Below are positions 30,590 through 41,218 of a stretch of DNA of 64,000 nucleotides, one piece after another. Every line of letters starts with the position of its first letter. Position 1 is the stretch's first letter. The notes under the pieces are model-generated. The model saw only the letters and a list, made by a program, of their open reading frames with translations. It did not search any database and had not been told where the DNA came from. The DNA lies in contig NZ_CP094378.1 in NCBI RefSeq assembly GCF_030643785.1, positions 124,001 through 188,000 on the forward strand. Direction: 5' to 3'. Both the position numbers and the translations under genes were made by a program. The DNA is from Coxiella-like endosymbiont (lineage in GTDB: Bacteria > Pseudomonadota > Gammaproteobacteria > Coxiellales > Coxiellaceae).

Positions 30590-31023
30590 ACAATACGGAA
30601 TATACGCTGGATTCTCGATTTCCATTTTATCTTTGTTGCTTACTGGTTTACGGCCTTTTACCTAACGTGACTTTTCGTGTATCACGCTCAAACGGAAGAT
30701 TAAATTATTAATGAACGATTTAAGATTATGGAGCGAAAAATGTTTTTTGGAATAAATGACACCCGGTGGTGGTATTTTAGCAAACTGTGTTTAGTTTATG
30801 GTTACTTCCCTGGAATTGGCCCTACTATTGCCCATGCCCTATGGATGTATATCAAAATAGGATCAGTAGCACTTTTATGGGTTTTTCATTTCATTTGTAC
30901 GAAGTATTTACTGGATTTTAACACGACCGCAATCCACATTCGCACCAATTTTACTGCTGGTTTAACGAAATTCCGACGGTGCTATTAATGTTAATCGTGA
31001 TATTAGCTATTATTAAACTCTAA
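30590..31023 (+). pseudogene. hemJ: Protoporphyrinogen IX oxidase HemJ, relic
   Basis: Frames combined give FRVYHAQTED, INERFKIMERKMFFGI, MTPGGILAN, a LVYGYFPW helix, YIKIGSVALLWVFHFICTKY, a loop with HQFYRWFNE-like residues and EIPTVLLMLIVILAIIKL. These are the consecutive blocks of HemJ (TIGR00701): the L-P-R-x-F-V-Y-H region, the M-x-R-R/K-L-x-x-x-I-M-x-P-G block, and the closing N-E-x-P-x-x-L helix. The N-terminal helix with its heme-binding His is lost. A 13-bp tandem duplication (31026-31051) follows the stop. HemJ makes protoporphyrin IX. Next door, hemL is dead too. Confidence 0.7.
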
Positions 31024-31025
31024 AA

Positions 31026-31051
31026 ATAGCTTTACATTATAGCTTTACATT
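31026..31051. repeat. Tandem duplication, 13 bp x 2
   Basis: Two exact copies of ATAGCTTTACATT, between hemJ and rubredoxin; the second copy reaches the rubredoxin stop codon. Confidence 0.95.
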
Positions 31052-31215
31052 TTAATCATTTCAAAATCCGATTTCATCGCACCACACTCGGGGCAAAGCC
31101 ACTCTTCGGACACATCGTCCCAGCGGGTGCCTGGAGCAATCCCGTCTTCGGGCCAGCCTTTTTCTTCTTCGTAGATGAAACCACATAATAAGCACATGTA
31201 TTTTTTATATGGCAT
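31045..31215 (-). CDS. rubA: Rubredoxin
   Basis: A 56-residue one-iron electron carrier. Both cysteine knuckles are intact: [10 protein letters not shown] and [10 protein letters not shown], with the usual G-x-x-P-G-T-x-W/F-D-D-V between ([14 protein letters not shown]). I chose ATG 31215 (MPYKKYMC) because the 24 upstream in-frame codons read into the divergent hemL start and are not rubredoxin-like. Its partner is unknown; in related genomes it stands next to hemL. It survives between two dead heme genes. Confidence 0.93.
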   Translation of the reverse strand: MPYKKYMCLLCGFIYEEEKGWPEDGIAPGTRWDDVSEEWLCPECGAMKSDFEMIKM

Positions 31216-31246
31216 AATAAAGCGCCTTAAATTATAGGGAGGACGA

Positions 31247-32620
31247 ATGACCGACCACTCTCTACTGTTCTCTTTGAGAAATCCCAAAATTATATGCCAA
31301 GTGGCGCCAATTCACCAGTGCGGGCCTTCCACGTTGTAGGGAGGGGGAGGGGGAAGCACCCCCGATTTATCAAGAAGGCGTACGCAGCGAGGCCCCCTAC
31401 CATTTTTTGATATTGCGGATAATAACCATTTCATTAATTACGTGGGCTCTTTGGGGGCAAAGATCCTTGGCCATATTTCCCATCCGGCGATTATCCAAGT
31501 AGTCTACGAAGCCGTTAAAAATGAGCTATAAGTTTTGGTGCCTCTTGTGAAAATGAAGTGAAGTTAGCTGCTGCTATCCATGAGTTTATACCCTCCATTA
31601 AAAAGGTGCGCATGGTGAAACTTCTGGTACCGAAGCCACTATGAGCCTCACTACGACTAGCCCGAGGTTTTACTAGGCAAGATAAAATTATCAAATTTAA
31701 GGGGGTTGTTTTACTAAGGCCATGCCGATTGTCTGCTCGTAAAAGTGGGATCCGGCGCCCTCACTTTTGGAGCTCCCGGCCCCCACGGGGGTTGCCAATG
31801 GGTACTACTCAAGATAATTTGACGGAAACCTTTGATGACTTAAACTCTGTGATTTCATCTGTGATTTCGCTTTTTGAAACATTCCCTCATGAAATTGCCG
31901 CTGTCATCGTAGAAACCAGATTGCAGGTAATATAAATTTAGTTCCTGGAACACTTAAAAAGGACTACTGAAGCTTCTTCGTAGCCACTATATGGCAGCTT
32001 GTTAATTTTTGATGAAGTAATTTACAGGGTTCCGCGTAGCGAAGGGTGGTACCCAACCAAAGAGTGGTATCCAAAGTCTATATAAGATCAAACTGGATCT
32101 GACTGCACTAGGTAAAATCATTAGATGAGGGATTTCCTTGTCGGTACTTTATGGTGGACGGAGCGACATCATGGATCCTTTGTCACCCAAAGGACCTGTA
32201 TACCAGGCAGGAACTTTATCCGGCAACCCTATCACTATAGCTTGCCGGTTTAGCCGCTTTAAAAGAACTTGAGAAAGAGAATTTTTATTCTGTTTTGAAA
32301 GAAAAAATAGAACGCTTAATCCTCGATATTTTAACACTCGCTAATGCTAAAAAAATTCTATTAACTGCCAATTTTTAACCAATTTTTGTTGCGGTATTTT
32401 TGGTTTATTTTTTATAACCCAGGAACAGATAACCCGCTACGACCAAGTATTGGCTTGCAACAAAAAGCATTTTCAGCAATTTTTCGATGTGATGTTTAAT
32501 AACGGCATTTATTTGGCGCCTTCAGCATTTGAGTCAGGATTTGCCTTTTCAGCTCATACTGATAATCACATCGAGCAAACGTTAAGATCAGTCGAAAGGG
32601 CTTTGAATTATTTTGATTAA
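31247..32620 (+). pseudogene. hemL: Glutamate-1-semialdehyde 2,1-aminomutase, relic
   Basis: ATG 31247 after AGGGAGGAC gives MTDHSLL, then, one base shifted, [20 protein letters not shown], the GSA-AM signature start. Later: NHFINYVGSLGAKILGH (from D-Y-V-x-S-W-G-P-x-I-x-G), ISHPAIIQVVYEAV, FGAPCENEV-like residues, VRMV-N-SGTEAT remains, KFKGGCYH-like residues, TQDNLTETFDDLNSV, FETFPHEIAAVIVE, LIFDEV, LGDKGS/GTLSGNP-type pieces with GLAALKEL, and at the end APSAFESGFAFSAHTDNHIE and SVERALNYF. Many shifts. The PLP lysine region is lost. Makes 5-aminolevulinate from glutamate. Confidence 0.8.
31846..31869. repeat. Tandem duplication, 12 bp x 2 (11 of 12 identical)
   Basis: TCTGTGATTTCA then TCTGTGATTTCG, in the hemL relic. 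Confidence 0.85.
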
Positions 32621-32629
32621 TTGGAGTGA

Positions 32630-33252
32630 ATTAATATACGTCTCCACCCTATCTCGATGCGCCTGGGTAAATAAATCATGATATTGAATAGGGAGTGCCT
32701 TTATATAATGACTGACAGTTATTCAAATTTTTAATTCTGAAAGGGATGCAGGCAGGATTAAAACTGGTTAACTATTTTAAAAAAACGCGACAATTATCGT
32801 ACCACATTTGATAATTTTGATGTAAAGATTATTTCCCACTATAATCACTCGAAAATAAATCGACTGCTTAAAGATTCAGGAATTATTTGTAATAAATTAA
32901 AAATCCAGGCAGTTATTACTAATTCCCAAGCATTTTTGCAAGTGACGGAAGAGTGGGGAAATTTCTCAGATTATATTTGGCATTTTATAAGCGAGCACCT
33001 GGTTCAAAATCACTGGCAAACTTCCAAACAAGTTCCCCACCTACCTCTGCGATTTCCGATGTGATATCAAAAGATTTAAAAAACGGGGATTTAATTTGTA
33101 GGCATTACGATCTGTTATGCCTTTATACAAGCCCATGGGAATGGGTGAATGACCACACCATAACTTCTTTTCAACACAAAGAAATTGAGAATTTACCTTC
33201 GTCCCAATTCGACTTTGGGGAGACAGCCCTCAAGGATTTAAGTCCAAACTAA
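32630..33252 (+). pseudogene. tag: DNA-3-methyladenine glycosylase I, relic
   Basis: Blocks over frames in Tag order: RCAWVN (from C-x-W), IEWGVP, FLILKGMQAGLNW, NYRTTFDNFDVKIISHYNHS, INRLLKDSGII, NKLKIQAVITNSQAFLQV, EWGNFSDYIWHF, then TSAISDVISKDLKKRGFNF, GMGMVNDHTI (from G-M-V-N-D-H). This is the single-turnover pattern of the Tag family, with zinc ligands decayed. Several shifts. It ends on the mrcA stop (convergent). It removed 3-methyladenine from DNA. Confidence 0.7.
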
Positions 33253-35686
33253 AATAAATGTTCATCGTCTTTAGAACCATCCGTATCTACTGAGGTCCCC
33301 AAAGGAACTAATGATGGCGCGGAGGAAAATTGCGTAGGCGCGTAACGTTGGCGAAATATTTCAAATATCGCATCGGACTGATTCGGCAAGGCCAAAAGGC
33401 CGGTATGGGGGTCTATGTGAACCATTACCATGCCAGGCGGTTGTGGCAAAGTGGCTTCGGGTTGACCTTGGAGAGCCGCACGCATGAATTGTACCCAAAT
33501 GGGTAAGGCGGCTTGGGCACCATATTCGTGCAAGGGTCGCATATTGTCATATCCCACCCAAACGGTTGTCTCTAAATGGGCGTTGAACCCAGAAAACCAA
33601 GCGTCAACTTTGTCGTTTGTTGTCCCCGTTTTTCCGGCTAAATCGCTGCGATTGAGCACTTTTGCACCACGGCCTGTCCCGTAACGAATAACATCATGCA
33701 AAGCTTGAGTAATTAAATACGCGTTTTGAGGAGTGATTACTTGAGGTGCCATGGGATTTTTTGGTAATTGCTCGACCGGGAGTGGGAATGATGTTTGCGT
33801 AACGCAAGTACTACATGCTTGCAATGGCTGAGCTTGATATAAAATATGATGAGATTGATCTTCGATTCGAGCGATAAAATAGGGATTAACACGAAAGCCG
33901 CCATTGGCAAAAAGCGCATAACCCCGTGCGATCTGCAGAGGTGAGAGGCTTGCCGTACCCAAAGCCAATGAAAGAGAGTGGGGCAATACATTAGGATCGA
34001 AACCAAAGCGTTTCAGATAATGAATCGCGTAAGGAATCCCGATTTGCTGCAACAACCGTATGGACACCAAATTCCGAGACTTGATTAGGCCAATTCGCAT
34101 CGAGGTAGGGCCATAAAACTTTTTTGTGTCATTCATGGGTCTCCACAGACTATTTTCACCCGAGTCAGACATAACAACAGGTGCATCATTAATCATAGTA
34201 GCCAACGTATATCCTTTAGCTAGAGCAGCCGAATAAAGAAAAGGTTTAAAATTCGAACCGGGTTGGCGCTCCGCTTGAGTGACGCGATTAAAACTACTGT
34301 GCCCATAATCAAATCCCCCACCAGCGCTAATAGAGCCCCATTTTCCGGATTCAAAGCTACTAAAGCTCCTTCCACTTGAGGAATTTGTGTCAATCGCCAT
34401 TGATCACTTTGCGTTTGCATAACCTCGATAACATCCCCTTCCCGTACAATATCGCTCGCTTGTACAGGCGCCGAGCCGACATAGCCTTCCTCTAAAGCCG
34501 GTCTGGGCCAGGACAAACCATTCCAGGGGAGGGTGACTGTCTGACCACTGGCTAGGAGCACCTGGATATTATTAGTCCCTACTACTAGGACTGCTGCTGG
34601 AAAAATACCATCGATGATAGGTTTCTTCTGTAATACTTGGATCCACGTTGCGCGATCAAAAGCACCCAAATTTTCTTGAGATTTGCGATATCCGTGTCGT
34701 TCTTCGTAAGCAATCAACCCATCCCGCAAAGAACGATTTGCTTCCTCTTGGAGTTTTGAAGAGAGGGTTGTATAGATCATTAATCCCCGATTGTAAGCCT
34801 CTTCACCATACTTATCTATCACCGCTTCCCGGACCATTTCAGCCACATAAGGCGCTTGCACCTGAGTAGTAGCTGCATGATATTTTTCCGTAATCGGTGC
34901 TTTAGTGGCTTCTAAATACTGCTGATTATTAATAAAGCCTACTTCATACATACGGCTTAGTACATGATTGCGTCTCCGGAGAGCTAATTCAGGATTTTTC
35001 AGGGGATTGTTTCGCGAAGGGGCTTGAGGTAACCCTGCAATCATTGCCATTTGTGGTAATGTTAATTGATTGAGCGATTTGCCATAATAAACCTCGGCTG
35101 CAGCTGCCACTCCATAAGCACGATTGCCAAAATAAATCTTATTTAAATACAATTCGAGGATTTTATCTTTGCTAAGTTCCTTATCAATTTTCAAGGCCAA
35201 CAGAATTTCGTTAATTTTTCGGGAATAGGTTTTCTTGCGGGTTAAAAAGAAATTACGTGCGACTTGCATTGTAATGGTGCTGGCACCTTGCGAGCGCTTG
35301 CCTGTTGTGATTACCGATTTTGCTGCACGAATCATTCCAATTAAATCAATACCGGAATGTTCATAAAAACGCGCATCCTCAGTGGCCAATATGGCATTAA
35401 TTAATGGCTTGGGCACTTGATCTAAAGTGATCGGAATTCGCCTTTTAGCCCCAAATTGGGAGATTAACTTGCCGTCAGCCGTATAAATGAATAAAGGGAC
35501 TTGCAAATGCACATCACGCAAGGTTGTCACATCCGGCAATTGCCATTCCATGTATATATAAAAGACCGCAATAATTAAAACAGCGGTAAAAGCAAAATTA
35601 AACAAAGCCCACACCGTGTGGGCGGCAAAATGACGGACTTTATCCATGCGGAAAATTTTATCACACATCCCAATCTCTGTATCCAA
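33249..35686 (-). CDS. mrcA: Penicillin-binding protein 1A, bifunctional (single frameshift)
   Basis: Polymerises and cross-links peptidoglycan. From ATG 35686 (or 35647, MDKVRHFAAH, which fits better) there is a cytoplasmic tail, one membrane helix (FNFAFTAVLIIAVFYIYM), the GT51 transglycosylase domain (ATEDARFYEHSGID with catalytic Glu; SQGASTITMQVARNFFL), an OB-like insert, then the transpeptidase: PGSNFKPFLYSAAL (Ser-x-x-Lys), KSRNLVSIRL (Ser-x-Asn) and AGKTGTTNDKVDAWF (Lys-Thr-Gly). The frame breaks at VEGALVALNPENGALLALVG, where a G5 run (C5, 34315-34319) needs a sixth base; the next frame starts GFDYGHSSFNRVTQ. Corrected length about 800 residues. All catalytic motifs are intact. Confidence 0.93.
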
Positions 35687-35689
35687 TCC

Positions 35690-36056
35690 CTGTATTGTGC
35701 TGTTTATGCAGAAGATTAGACTCTACCGATGCTGTTTCTCAGAACTTCAATTTTCAAGTAGGCATCGAGAGTAGAAATTCACAAAATTCGAGGGATTAAG
35801 GGTACACTGCTTAAAAAGGATTCTGGGAGATTCTTTCTCAGTCTATTGTGTATCACGTGCAGAGTTTCCAAAACTTACGCAAGCACTAATTAAATTAGGC
35901 CATAAATTTGGGATATAGAGGCGCAAAAAACCATTTTGACGATCAATTATAATAAAATATAATAAAACGTTAAACCAAACGTATACGTTTTAATCCAACA
36001 CCTACTGATAGTGAAAACAATATCATCTAAAAGAAAAATTTCTCTTATTATTTGGC
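35690..36056. other. Divergent intergenic stretch between mrcA and the pil relics
   Basis: No open gene. The 3' half probably holds the decayed first part of pilM, but I cannot match residues with confidence. A 10-bp tandem duplication lies at 35948-35967. Confidence 0.4.
35948..35967. repeat. Tandem duplication, 10 bp x 2
   Basis: Two exact copies of TATAATAAAA. Confidence 0.85.
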
Positions 36057-36614
36057 TTGAACACCGCAGAAATCTACTACGATTATTATCCCATACAAAA
36101 TTCTTTCCATCATATTATTGCCATTAAAAGATCGGTCGTCGATGAAATTAGAATGGTTTGTGCAAATGCGCTTGCTATTGATGTAAATACTCTGTCATGC
36201 ACATGGCTCTTAAACATAATAAACCAGCTCGTCACGCCGGTTGGATTTATTTTGTTCCAAGATAAAAGTATCCGCTTATGCGTATTCGATAATAAACGAT
36301 TACTATATATCGATCAGGTAGCATGTTCCGACCTTGATACAGGTATTCGCCGAGCTTTGCAATTTTATTATCAATTAGAATTCCAATATCGAGTAAAAAA
36401 ATTATTTTTACTCGATAATTTAGATACTAAAAAGATTAAATCGTCCAACATTGAATCTCCACAATTTAATCCAAAAATCTTCTCAGCAAACAACTTCGAC
36501 AATCGCTTTTGGCTAGCATTTGCTTCAGAAATCTGGGGGTTGCCAAAAATGAATCAATCTTCCCCCCTCCTGGAGACAGGTATTGCAACGGCGGCGTTAT
36601 TTTCTACACCATAG
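36057..36614 (+). pseudogene. pilM: Type IV pilus assembly protein PilM, 5' truncated
   Basis: 186 residues open from a TTG. They resemble the second half of the actin-like PilM: AIKRSVVDEIRMVCANALAI, then LFQDKSIRLCVFDNKRLLYI (phosphate-loop-like strand pair), DLDTGIRRALQFYYQLEFQY and FDNRFWLAFASEIWGLP with SSPLLETGIATAALF at the end. The N-terminal half is missing, so it cannot make the PilM-PilN platform. Its last 32 bases overlap pilN, as in intact pil operons. Confidence 0.6.
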
Positions 36615-36990
36615 TTTATGGATGGTTAGTATTCTAATTTCTTTAATAACTATTTTATTAGGTCTACATTTCAGTTTATCGAAAAATATCACTATGAAGA
36701 AAAACCATATTACTCTACTGAATAAGGAATTAGAAAGTTTACCTATTGTAAATATCACTAAGACCCTTCCCTTTACTGAAAAAAATTCTCAAAGAACTAA
36801 TAATATTTCTTCTTTAAAGAAAATTACTTAGGCGCTACTTACTCAGTGTATTTTGACTCGGTTAACATTCGAAAATAACTACTGGAAAATCCAAGGAATG
36901 TCGTTTAAAACCGACTCTGTCCTAACTTTCATCCAGCACCTTAAAAAAATTCCTGGATTTTCATTTATATTTTCATCTATTTTTTTACCC
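36583..36990 (+). pseudogene. pilN: Type IV pilus assembly protein PilN, relic
   Basis: MQRRRYFLHHSLWMVSILIS and ITILLGLHF give the PilN pattern of an Arg-rich start followed by one membrane helix. The frame stops at 36831, then another continues with LTRLTFENNYWKIQGMSFK and VLTFIQHLKKIPGF, the PilN periplasmic end. PilN links PilM to PilO. Confidence 0.6.
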
Positions 36991-37031
36991 ATATGAATGA
37001 AGATCACCATGTTTTTTGTCATTCAGTCACC

Positions 37032-37500
37032 TAAGGCCCTCTAAAAATAGCTGTATTTTTGCTTATCCATCTGGCCATCTTAATAACAGGATACTCCTTC
37101 TTGCTTCGATTGCAATTTCATCACTATCAATATCTCGATGAAGCGCTTCATGAGAAAGAATTACGACTCACTCACATTAAAAATTTAACTTTCAGCCAAT
37201 TTAGTTATCTGAATGTATTAAGAGCACTAAAACATCCAGTGGACACCCAACCAGCTTATTGTCCTTCTTACCACAGCAGCTCAACAAAAATATTTGCGAT
37301 TAATTCGTATTGAACCTGAAAAAGCAGAAAAGAGTAAATCATTTTCTCTTGTTTAATTAGATTTGCTCGCGGAAGGTGAATTTTCAAATTTGAGTGCCTT
37401 TCTTGAAATTTTCTTATATTTTCCGAATTTGTTTGTCATATTGCAATTACAAATGCAACCTTTAAATAACCATATCGTTTTACATTGCAACGTCAATATT
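37032..37500 (+). pseudogene. pilO: Type IV pilus assembly protein PilO, relic
   Basis: Membrane helix IAVFLLIHLAILITGYSFLL, coiled stretch HHYQYLDEALHEKELRLTHI, then in a second frame ISLLTTAAQQKYLRLIRIEP, and in a third LLAEGEFSNLSAFLEIFLYF. This is the usual helix, coiled coil and ferredoxin-like domain of PilO. No pilP is recognisable between it and pilQ. Confidence 0.6.
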
Positions 37501-38192
37501 TATTATGATTAAAACTATTTTATGGATAATTATTCTTTTAAGTTTAGTCAATGCCGTTTTTTGCGCGATAAGGGAACGCCATCCTTTTTCTTTTCCCACA
37601 TTAGATCAACCCTTATCTCTGATGAAAATAATTTTTCTTTCAATTCATTATGCCAAAGCTAAATTTAACGGTTATGCACTGGCTGATAACTGTAGAAATC
37701 AGCTTTGGATTCGAGATAAGAAATCCCATATTCGGTCCATTCAATCTTTTATTAAATGCTTAGATATCCCAATTGATCAAATATTAATTAAAACACGAAT
37801 TGTAAGTATCGATAACCACAATTTGCGCTCTCTAGTATTCTATTTGGAACTAAGCAGAATAGCAGCGAACCTGCTGACGGACTTATGCGTGACAATTCTG
37901 ACCTTACTATCCAATTTGATATTGCGAGGATATATCCCTATAATCAAATTAAAAAATGGTCAATTGTTAGATATGGCACTTTCGGGGCTCGAACAAGAGG
38001 GAGACGCAGAGCTTATCTCAAGCCCTGAACTTATGACTAACAATCATCAAACAGCAGTAATCGAATCCGGGAAAGAGATTCCCTACCAAGAAAAAATTGG
38101 AGAAGGGAATACTAGTGTGACATTTAAAAAAGCAACCCTCCCTCTTAAAGTCACATATATTGTCTTACCTAGCAGATGCATCCTTTTACAAC

Positions 38193-38232
38193 TTGCTGTA
38201 AATTATCATAAATTGCTGTAAATTATCATAAA
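38193..38232. repeat. Tandem duplication, 20 bp x 2
   Basis: Two exact copies of TTGCTGTAAATTATCATAAA, ending the pilQ frame. Confidence 0.96.
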
Positions 38233-38276
38233 ATAATTTATTTTTTAGCAAATGGCGTACCGGCTATTCAGACTCA

Positions 38277-38312
38277 ATAATTAACCACTGATATATAATT
38301 AACCACTGATAT
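38277..38312. repeat. Tandem duplication, 18 bp x 2
   Basis: Two exact copies of ATAATTAACCACTGATAT, 45 bases after the previous duplication. Confidence 0.96.
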
Positions 38313-38496
38313 AATGGTTGACAATCAAGGAACAGTAGCCTTAGGCGAAATCTATGAACAGGATAACCAATAGGAAAAAACTGGAATCCCGAGTTTGCGT
38401 AGGATTTCTCTTTTAGAGAGACATTTTGTTACCATCAGTGCATTAACAAGCACAAACAATTATTAATTTTTGTAACACCTCAAATGATTATGATAC

Positions 38497-39032
38497 ATGC
38501 ACAACGATAAAAAACTCAGAAACATCTATCTTATCGGACCCATGGGTTCCGGGAAAACGAGTGTGGGTAAACAGCTCGCTAACTTAACCGGAAATCGTTT
38601 TTATGATTCGGATATTGAAATTGAAAAACGCACCGGTGCAGACATCCCATCGATTTTCGAGCGGGAAGGAGAAGAAGGTTTTCGTAAACGCGAAGCCGAC
38701 ATGATTTCTTCATTGTGTAAATTTAATAATATTGTTTTATCCACGGGAGGGGGAGTCGTATTAAATGAAACTAACCGCCGTTTTTTATCTGAAAACGGTA
38801 TCGTGGTCTATTTAACGGTGTCAGTAGAAACACAATTAAAACGGATCACTTGTAAAGGGAAGGCTCGCCCTCTCTTTATCAAACATAATTCCAAAAAAAA
38901 CTTCAGGAAATTAATGAAGAACGCGAGCCTTTGTATCAAGCTATTGCTGATTTCACTTATCGAATGGATAATTTAAAACCTCGTCAATTATCAATTCGAA
39001 TTTTGACGGATGTTAAAAAATTTATAAAGTGA
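38497..39032 (+). CDS. aroK: Shikimate kinase (single frameshift)
   Basis: Phosphorylates shikimate in the chorismate pathway. ATG 38497 gives [20 protein letters not shown] with the P-loop [11 protein letters not shown], then [20 protein letters not shown] (Asp-x-Asp), [10 protein letters not shown] and the shikimate-binding STGGGVVL, then the lid Arg region (KARPLF). The frame goes wrong in an A8 run (38893-38900); with one more A it continues [20 protein letters not shown] to a stop at 39032, 178 residues. Five bases before aroB, the standard aroKB pair downstream of pilQ. Confidence 0.93.
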
Positions 39033-39036
39033 GCTT

Positions 39037-40140
39037 ATGAATACTGCTTGTATTTTTGTTAATGTCAAAGAATCTAGTTATCCCATTTATATTGGTGCAG
39101 ATCTCTTAAACGACAAAAAACTTCTTTACCAATATATTGAAGGCCCTCAGACAATGATTGTGACTAACGACACGATTGCGCCATTCTATCTTGCACCGTT
39201 AAAAACTATTTTTCACGATATTCAGTGTGATCAATTTCTCTTGCCCGATGGAGAACAGTTCAAAGATATTAAACAGTGGCAGAAAATCCTAAATAAACTA
39301 ATTGCAGTTAATCATCATCGAAACACCACTTTAATTGCTTTAGGAGGGGGCGTCGTAGGAGATCTCACAGGTTTTGCCGCGGCGTGTTATAAACGAGGAG
39401 TGGATTTCATCCAATTTCCAACAACTCTCCTGGCTCAAGTTGATGCCTCTATTGGTGGCAAAACTGCTGTAAATCATCCGTCAGGTAAAAATCTTATCGG
39501 CGCATTTCATCAGCCTAAAGCGGTAATTATTGATCTCAACACTCTTCACACCTTACGTCCACGCGAATTTAATGCAGGAATTGCTGAAATTATTAAAGCC
39601 GCGCTGATCTACGATGAGGAATTTTATATTGATCTCGAAACAAATATTACCTCTTTATTACGACGAGATTTAGATTATCTCCAAACTGCTATTAAACGAG
39701 CCTGCGAAATCAAGCGAGATATTGTCAGTGTAGATGAAAAAGAGAAAACTAGTCAACGTACTCTCTTGAACTTGGGACATACCTTTGGCCATGCTATCGA
39801 GCAGCTTTTAGGTTATGGATATTGGCTCCATGGCGAAGCAGTAGCAGTGGGCTTAATATTAGCGGCTGAATTATCCTCGTACCTAGGGCGTATTCGTTCT
39901 AACGAAGTGAATCGCGTTCGAGAGCTGCTCCAACAAATTCCCTTACCTACTCAATTACCTAAAGAGATTGCTCAAGATTCCTTATTATCTGCTATGCATA
40001 GGGATAAAAAAGTAATGAATGACCAGCTACGCCTCGTGTTATTGGAACAGATTGGGGGTGCATTTATCTCGGATCAGATTAATGACGATACCTTAAAATT
40101 ATTTTTTACTAGTTTAAATAAAAAAACTGGTATAATCTAG
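39037..40140 (+). CDS. aroB: 3-dehydroquinate synthase
   Basis: Second step of the shikimate pathway, NAD- and zinc-dependent. 367 residues, family size. Motifs: [27 protein letters not shown] (NAD loop), [50 protein letters not shown] (zinc Glu) and [14 protein letters not shown] (zinc His), [11 protein letters not shown] (second His). ATG 39037, five bases after the corrected aroK stop. Intact. With aroK here and aroE at 44.6 kb, the shikimate pathway seems maintained. Confidence 0.97.
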   Translation: MNTACIFVNVKESSYPIYIGADLLNDKKLLYQYIEGPQTMIVTNDTIAPFYLAPLKTIFHDIQCDQFLLPDGEQFKDIKQWQKILNKLIAVNHHRNTTLIALGGGVVGDLTGFAAACYKRGVDFIQFPTTLLAQVDASIGGKTAVNHPSGKNLIGAFHQPKAVIIDLNTLHTLRPREFNAGIAEIIKAALIYDEEFYIDLETNITSLLRRDLDYLQTAIKRACEIKRDIVSVDEKEKTSQRTLLNLGHTFGHAIEQLLGYGYWLHGEAVAVGLILAAELSSYLGRIRSNEVNRVRELLQQIPLPTQLPKEIAQDSLLSAMHRDKKVMNDQLRLVLLEQIGGAFISDQINDDTLKLFFTSLNKKTGII

Positions 40141-40165
40141 TTAAAAATGATGAAAGAATTTCTTT

Positions 40166-40440
40166 ATGAACATTGAAGAAGAGTTCAACGAATTATCTTA
40201 CCAACCTGTAACACAGCCTTTATAGCGGCAAAATTGGGTTAAATATATCTATTTCCTGCTGTTAGCTCTAATTTTTTTGGTACTCTGGTATCACACAAAC
40301 ATCATTACCCTCGAATAGTAGCAACCCATATGATCAGTAATGCGATGAATCCTATTTAAATGGCTGAGCAAATTCTTTCAGAAAGTCAAAAAGTACCTAA
40401 TTATTAGAGTTTATTAGAGTCGTAATGAAAGAAAGGACAC
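40166..40440 (+). pseudogene. DamX-like cell-division protein, N-terminal relic
   Basis: ATG 40166 gives MNIEEEFNELSYQPVTQPL, a stop, then KYIYFLLLALIFLVLWYHTN (one membrane helix) and NMAEQILSESQKVPNY. A short acidic tail plus one helix right after aroB is where damX lies in Gammaproteobacteria. No SPOR domain remains. A 10-bp duplication (40401-40420) marks its end. Confidence 0.4.
40401..40420. repeat. Tandem duplication, 10 bp x 2
   Basis: Two exact copies of TTATTAGAGT. Confidence 0.9.
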
Positions 40441-40659
40441 CTTAGAAGTAAGGTAAGCATCAACCTTATTTAAGCACGTCTTCATAGCAACTCCATAAGC
40501 TATTGGTTGTAATATATTTCTTCCACATTCGAATAAACCACCAATTAGAAGATCAATGATTCTCTAAAGTTTTTTGTCGTTCTTCTTCTAAAAGGACCGA
40601 CAATTGCTTTATTTTTTTATCATCATTAAGCCGCTTATCATTCAACTTTTTATTTAAAT

Positions 40660-40691
40660 ACTTCTCAACTATTATACTTCTCAACTATTAT
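40660..40691. repeat. Tandem duplication, 16 bp x 2
   Basis: Two exact copies of ACTTCTCAACTATTAT. Confidence 0.95.
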
Positions 40692-40935
40692 TGGAAATAT
40701 ACCTGCTGAACTTTTCAACTCTCCTTTGTCGTTTTCTAACGAGAGCAAGCTCTGATAACGTATGTTCCAATGGGTTTTCTTTTTCGGGGTTTAATTGATC
40801 ATCCTTTCCCTTGAGAATTTCAATAAGGATTCTAACTCGGCTGTCCATGCCTTTAACCAATTGTCTTAATTGCTCTATACAATCACGAGGACGGTCGTCG
40901 TTTTTGTAGCAGTCTAGGGAATAAGAGAATAAGGT

Positions 40936-40955
40936 TTCGTAATAATTCGTAATAA
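40936..40955. repeat. Tandem duplication, 10 bp x 2
   Basis: Two exact copies of TTCGTAATAA. Confidence 0.9.
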
Positions 40956-41179
40956 TAAGCAAATTATTTAATAATTGCTAATTGTTCTGGATTTTTTTGA
41001 ATTTTAAGTATTTTCTTTAATTCCGCACGACTTTCAAAAAATTTTTAAAGTCCTAGCTAAAATCATATAAATTTCTTGTATCTTCCTCCAGACTGAGGTC
41101 GGCTCATCATTAAATTTAAATATTGTTACCAAATCTCGAAAAAGACTACCTGACAAAGATTAAATTAATATTATCCCAT

Positions 41180-41201
41180 CCCCTGCATTTCCCCTGCATT
41201 T
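41180..41201. repeat. Tandem duplication, 11 bp x 2
   Basis: Two exact copies of CCCCTGCATTT. Confidence 0.93.
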
Positions 41202-41218
41202 GTAACAGTTTATATCGC

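Larger units (their letters stand above)
37505..38490 (+). pseudogene. pilQ: Type IV pilus secretin PilQ, deleted and frameshifted
   Basis: Begins with a signal peptide (IKTILWIIILLSLVNAVFCA). Then NQLWIRDKKSHIRSIQSFIK, CLDIPIDQILIKTRIVSID (end of the secretin N1 domain), LLDMALSGLEQEGDAELISS, PELMTNNHQTAVIESGKEIP and YQEKIGEGNTSVTFKKATLP of the secretin core; after the frame stop at 38221 come TTDIMVDNQGTVALGGIYEQ and KTGIPSLRRIPLLERLF. At under 330 residues it is less than half the normal length: the signal peptide is joined almost directly to the N1 domain. Two long tandem duplications (38193-38232; 38277-38312) fall in the core. Confidence 0.8.
40445..41200 (-). pseudogene. Uncharacterised helical protein, relic
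   Basis: The best frame (40681-40962) encodes a charged helical segment: DDRPRDCIEQLRQLVKGMDS, RVRILIEILKGKDDQ and LSELALVRKRQRRVEKFSRY. Other frames nearby add IGGLFECGRNILQPIAYGVA and MKTCLNKVDAYL. I do not recognise it. Three tandem duplications lie in and around it (40660-40691, 40936-40955, 41180-41201). Function unknown. Confidence 0.4.

Noticed and set aside
31216-31287. Longer N-terminus for rubredoxin
   Set aside because: The extra codons are the reverse strand of the hemL start and unlike any rubredoxin.
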